Of a stretch of 64,000 nucleotides of DNA, positions 61,804 through 64,000 are shown piece after piece. The DNA is taken from positions 1-64,000 of the forward strand of contig JAGAJB010000014.1 in NCBI GenBank assembly GCA_017626295.1, read 5' to 3'. The notes below the pieces were generated by a model. The model saw only the letters and a program-made list of their open reading frames with translations. It ran no database searches and had not been told where the DNA came from. Every line of letters begins with the position of its first letter. Position 1 is the first letter of the stretch. The position numbers and the translations under genes were made by a program. This stretch comes from Clostridia bacterium. Its GTDB lineage: Bacteria > Bacillota > Clostridia > Oscillospirales > Acutalibacteraceae.

Positions 61804-62751
61804 TCATTCATAATCTTCAACAAAATATGCGTTAGTGTTCGCCTTTTTCCCTGAGGGACCTATCACTTCAATTCGGAAGTATACGTCCTCATCCTCCAGT
61901 TGAAAATCTGCTTGAGTTACGTATTCGCCCGCAGGAGCATGCAAAGCCTTTGAGCGTCTGCCTGCTGTTGAGAGCGCTATACGTTGAGCCTGCGAACATT
62001 CAACGTGAACTCTACCATCCTCTAAAGTCAGTTCAAAAATTCTCGGCTCACGGGTACAATAAAAAGACCCACTCTGCATGGCAGATATAACAGATTCATA
62101 ACTGAGAGTATCGCAGAGAAAAACTGTTTTACCCCCGAAACTGTCGCAACGCACATCGCCAAAAGGAAATTCATTATGATTATCGTCTGCCATAGTACAA
62201 AACAGTCGCTTTCCGCTACGGAGCATTTCATCATAAACCTGCTCTTGTCCGTCATCTCCGCCCTCAATAAACACAGAATTGTTATATATTTCAACAATAC
62301 TGCAACCTTCTAAATCACGATAGTCATCAAGACACTGCATTGACCAGTAAGGATGATTATACGCAACTATAAAGCCTAAATTTTTGAGTTTTTGTATATA
62401 TTCGTTTACGCCCTTCATATCTCTATAGTCAGGTGTGGCAGGAAGCGAAACTTCTTTGTCGCCATTTATATTGAATGCATTGAGGTGATAACATCTTCGG
62501 AACTGACTGCTACTCACAATATTGTCGCTGATATCTGCCTCAAAGGAATTTATGGCAACAAAATCATTTGTGCAAAAATCACTGTGGTCAAAATAATTAT
62601 CATGGTCCGAAAATGCAACTATGCTGTACCCCTGTTCTTTATATGCATCACGAATTTCCTCGGGCGTTCTTCTGCCGTCAGAAAGTGTTGTATGACAATG
62701 CAAATTAGCAACGTATTGGTTTTTCTCTTTAGAAATTAGTATATGCTTCAT
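61804..62751 (-). CDS. PHP-domain metal-dependent phosphoesterase-like protein
   Basis: The 315-residue protein has the PHP motifs NLHCHTTLSDGRRTPEEI, FSDHDNY, YNHPYWS and ADDNHN, a full set of metal ligands, followed by a C-terminal beta-rich extension of about 80 residues (RIALSTAGRRS). The substrate is unknown. The ATG follows AAGGAGAG. Pairing with the SGNH-like protein suggests a shared catabolic role. Confidence 0.88.
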   Translation of the reverse strand: MKHILISKEKNQYVANLHCHTTLSDGRRTPEEIRDAYKEQGYSIVAFSDHDNYFDHSDFCTNDFVAINSFEADISDNIVSSSQFRRCYHLNAFNINGDKEVSLPATPDYRDMKGVNEYIQKLKNLGFIVAYNHPYWSMQCLDDYRDLEGCSIVEIYNNSVFIEGGDDGQEQVYDEMLRSGKRLFCTMADDNHNEFPFGDVRCDSFGGKTVFLCDTLSYESVISAMQSGSFYCTREPRIFELTLEDGRVHVECSQAQRIALSTAGRRSKALHAPAGEYVTQADFQLEDEDVYFRIEVIGPSGKKANTNAYFVEDYE

Positions 62752-62860
62752 CAGCGCTCTCTCCTTAAATATTCACTTCATTTTTATCCGTATTTTATCA
62801 TATCAAATCCATATAATCAAGCAACTATCCTAACAACCTTTGTTGTTTAAATCCTATTTG

Positions 62861-63004
62861 ATTAATAATTATCAATAGCCGTTCGTCAACATCTTATGTG
62901 AGGATACCGTCCGAGAAAGTTTTGTTTCGGAACTCTTTCATTCCGTTGATTAAAAGGTTACACTCAAAGTCCGTGAGTTTCAGTTTTGTTTTCTTACTGA
63001 ACAT
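62861..63004 (-). pseudogene. Decayed second copy of the small TnpV-linked gene
   Basis: From the ATG at 63004 the product MFSKKTKLKLTDFECNLLIN closely matches the 51-residue protein encoded at 3898-4053, through KEFRN. An indel then shifts the frame and a stop occurs at 62894 after 36 codons. DNA homology to the intact gene continues past that stop (CAATAGCCGTTCGTCAACATC at 62872-62892), so the original frame was longer. The tnpV that should follow is absent. Confidence 0.72.
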
Positions 63005-63011
63005 AAAAATG

Positions 63012-63049
63012 ACCTCCTTGTATTTGGTAATACCATTTTACAAGGAGGT
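63012..63049 (-). promoter_or_regulatory. Second ribosome-site-sequestering hairpin
   Basis: ACCTCCTTGTA (63012-63022) pairs perfectly with TACAAGGAGGT (63039-63049). In the minus-strand transcript the 3' arm is the AGGAGGT site of the decayed gene, as at 4062-4106. Both hairpins are followed in the plus direction by TCGAATGTG. Confidence 0.7.
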
Positions 63050-63071
63050 TTGTGTTTTGTCGAATGTGCGG

Positions 63072-63100
63072 AAAAAGTCACCTAAGTTATTAGGTGACTT
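63072..63100 (-). terminator. Terminator directly after the tRNA/tmRNA 3' end
   Basis: On the minus strand AAGTCACCTAA and TTAGGTGACTT form an 11-pair stem, followed by TTTTT. Confidence 0.75.
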
Positions 63101-63140
63101 TGGTGGATGCTTGAGGATTCGAACCTCACGCCTACATCCC
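63101..63140 (-). other. 3' end of a tRNA or tmRNA, probable attachment-site remnant
   Basis: On the minus strand the sequence ends with a T arm TGAGG-TTCGAAT-CCTCA (63128-63112), an acceptor strand AGCATCC, discriminator A and CCA (63103-63101). No matching 5' acceptor (GGATGCT) or anticodon arm is found upstream, so only the 3' part is present. Integrative elements commonly use and duplicate such 3' ends. The GGCG just before the T arm also fits a tmRNA end. Confidence 0.6.
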
Positions 63141-63364
63141 TTTATATTAATGCACTCTACTTATAAATACAACCTTCAGCTACCTCAACAGCACCCACGT
63201 AAGACGGCGGATAAATCCCCAGGAACACCTATCAAAACTATACAAATCATTAATAAATACAGTCCTTTCATTTCACATTTAAGTTCAAATCCATTTTTGA
63301 ATTTCTTAATAAAAGATAGTGTTGAGTTGGCTATAAATATGAGCAGAGCACAGATAAAGGACAA
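63141..63364. other. Intergenic debris next to the att-like site
   Basis: No convincing gene is seen here. On the minus strand the frame of the upstream gene stays open for 59 codons after its stop codon (to 63185) with a hydrophobic, Cys-containing tail, but it lacks a start signal. Confidence 0.4.
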
Positions 63365-64000
63365 TTATTTAGAGCAAATATACATTTTCTTCAATCTCTC
63401 CAATTCTTCTTTTTGTGGACAAACAACATAGCCCCAATTTCGTTTGATTTGAGCTAAAAAAGAGGCTTGATTCATTATCATAACATCATCTGATTTGTTA
63501 ATCTGAAACATAGATATTGAACCATCCTTTTGTTTAACTCTATTTGAATAGTGTTTTGGAAACAAACTAACCGTTATCTTAGGAGATATAGGTAAGTTTA
63601 ATACTAAATAATTATTAAACGAATATCCGTATAGTCCGTCCATTGACAACACAAAAGGAATGTCTGTTTCATTTATCATGAATGTTACAATAAAATTAGA
63701 TAGAAGATTGTTTTCTTTTGCAATATCAATCCCTTTATATGCAATAAAATCGTGTTGTTCTTGTCGTGTGAAAATTTGCAACCAATCCTCTGCTTCGTTC
63801 ATTTGATTTTCGAACTTTGGACCACGAACAATTAAAGCATACAAGAAATTTTTAGTGGTTGTCTCAAAGCTAGAAGGCATAGCTAATGTTTGATTATTAA
63901 AAGAAGTTTTTTCAAGTAAAGAAAGCATCTCACCAAAAGGTGTTTCTATAGAATCTCTTAAATAATGCTCCATACCAACAGAGTAATAACCCAATTCTGT
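63365..64000 (-). CDS. Uncharacterised protein, 5' end beyond the window (DUF4238-like)
   Basis: The frame stays open to the window edge, so at least 211 residues of a longer protein are seen. The visible part has a helical half (YLRDSIETPFGEMLSLLEK, then FLYALIVRGPKFENQM) and a beta-rich end (PFVLSMDGLYGYSFNNYLVL, then LPISPKITVSLFPKH and NWGYVVCPQKEEL). The order of a surface strand, PISPK and a late NQASF helix resembles DUF4238 proteins, which are common in accessory regions; this assignment is weak. Base use is more AT-rich than in the main chromosome block, and it borders the tRNA-end fragment, so transfer is likely. Confidence 0.5.
   Translation of the reverse strand, partial: TELGYYSVGMEHYLRDSIETPFGEMLSLLEKTSFNNQTLAMPSSFETTTKNFLYALIVRGPKFENQMNEAEDWLQIFTRQEQHDFIAYKGIDIAKENNLLSNFIVTFMINETDIPFVLSMDGLYGYSFNNYLVLNLPISPKITVSLFPKHYSNRVKQKDGSISMFQINKSDDVMIMNQASFLAQIKRNWGYVVCPQKEELERLKKMYICSK

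Noticed and set aside
63101-63140. Complete tRNA gene
   Set aside because: No 5' acceptor strand, D arm or anticodon arm that matches the 3' end can be found in the 100 bases upstream on the minus strand.
63185-63364. 59-codon in-frame continuation after the stop of the edge gene
   Set aside because: It has a hydrophobic, gene-like look but only a TTG directly after the stop and no ribosome site; stop-codon read-through cannot be claimed from one sequence.
62898-63431. 177-codon plus-strand open frame across the mobile debris
   Set aside because: It runs antisense through the decayed small gene, both hairpin arms and the tRNA end, has no ribosome site, and its residues simply read those structures backwards.

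Overview
The window looks like a chromosomal segment of a low-to-moderate GC, gut-type Clostridia bacterium (Oscillospiraceae/Ruminococcaceae-like; inference). Pointers are the T-box leader, HemZ, a SpoVB-type flippase, the SecA with a C-terminal SEC-C zinc motif, frequent GTG/TTG starts behind strong Shine-Dalgarno sites, a dockerin-ended surface protein, a TnpV-type mobile-element gene and several cytoplasmic glycoside hydrolases. No rRNA, complete tRNA, CRISPR array or intact prophage was seen.

Left end (1-4.1 kb): an ANTAR regulator, a YwlG/TIGR01440 protein, then a tryptophan T-box leader, two consecutive terminator hairpins, a 27-codon leader peptide with tandem Trp codons, and trpB. 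A 5'-truncated second copy of the ANTAR gene follows trpB, then a TnpV element fragment on the minus strand whose first gene has its ribosome-binding site inside a hairpin. Next (4.1-20.9 kb) come rlmD-gtrA, a 1674-residue secreted multi-domain protein (Big-like domains, BspA-type LRR, dockerin), a sigma factor with its membrane beta-propeller partner, a MITE-like inverted repeat, secA, a GH2 enzyme, a metallophosphoesterase and a small orphan membrane protein.

Centre (20.9-31.6 kb): a complete minus-strand arginine operon argGHCJBDF makes arginine from glutamate and carbamoyl phosphate. Its promoter region carries several repeated operator-like palindromes. A second secreted metallophosphoesterase and murD lie upstream. 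From 31.7 to 38.5 kb a plus-strand run encodes a two-gene SufBC-like (SMS-type) Fe-S assembly pair, rhamnulokinase, a catalytically dead-looking M28-fold membrane protein, a GH130 phosphorylase and a MATE transporter.

Right half (38.5-64 kb): minus-strand housekeeping genes (HU, mazG, SpoVB-like, uridine kinase family, hemZ, MBL hydrolase, dtd, rel, recJ), then a sugar-catabolism zone (alpha/beta hydrolase with GH78 rhamnosidase; GH92 with GH3; MFS with PAP2; SGNH/DUF4886 with PHP). The last 1.2 kb is mobile-element debris: a decayed copy of the small TnpV-linked gene with its hairpin, the 3' end of a tRNA or tmRNA with a terminator, and an edge-truncated gene of unknown function.

The most interesting points are the layered tryptophan control in front of trpB, the recurring hairpins that hide ribosome-binding sites, the operator-rich argG leader, the degenerate M28 protein, and the promoter/operator joined to a gene remnant in front of the MFS gene.
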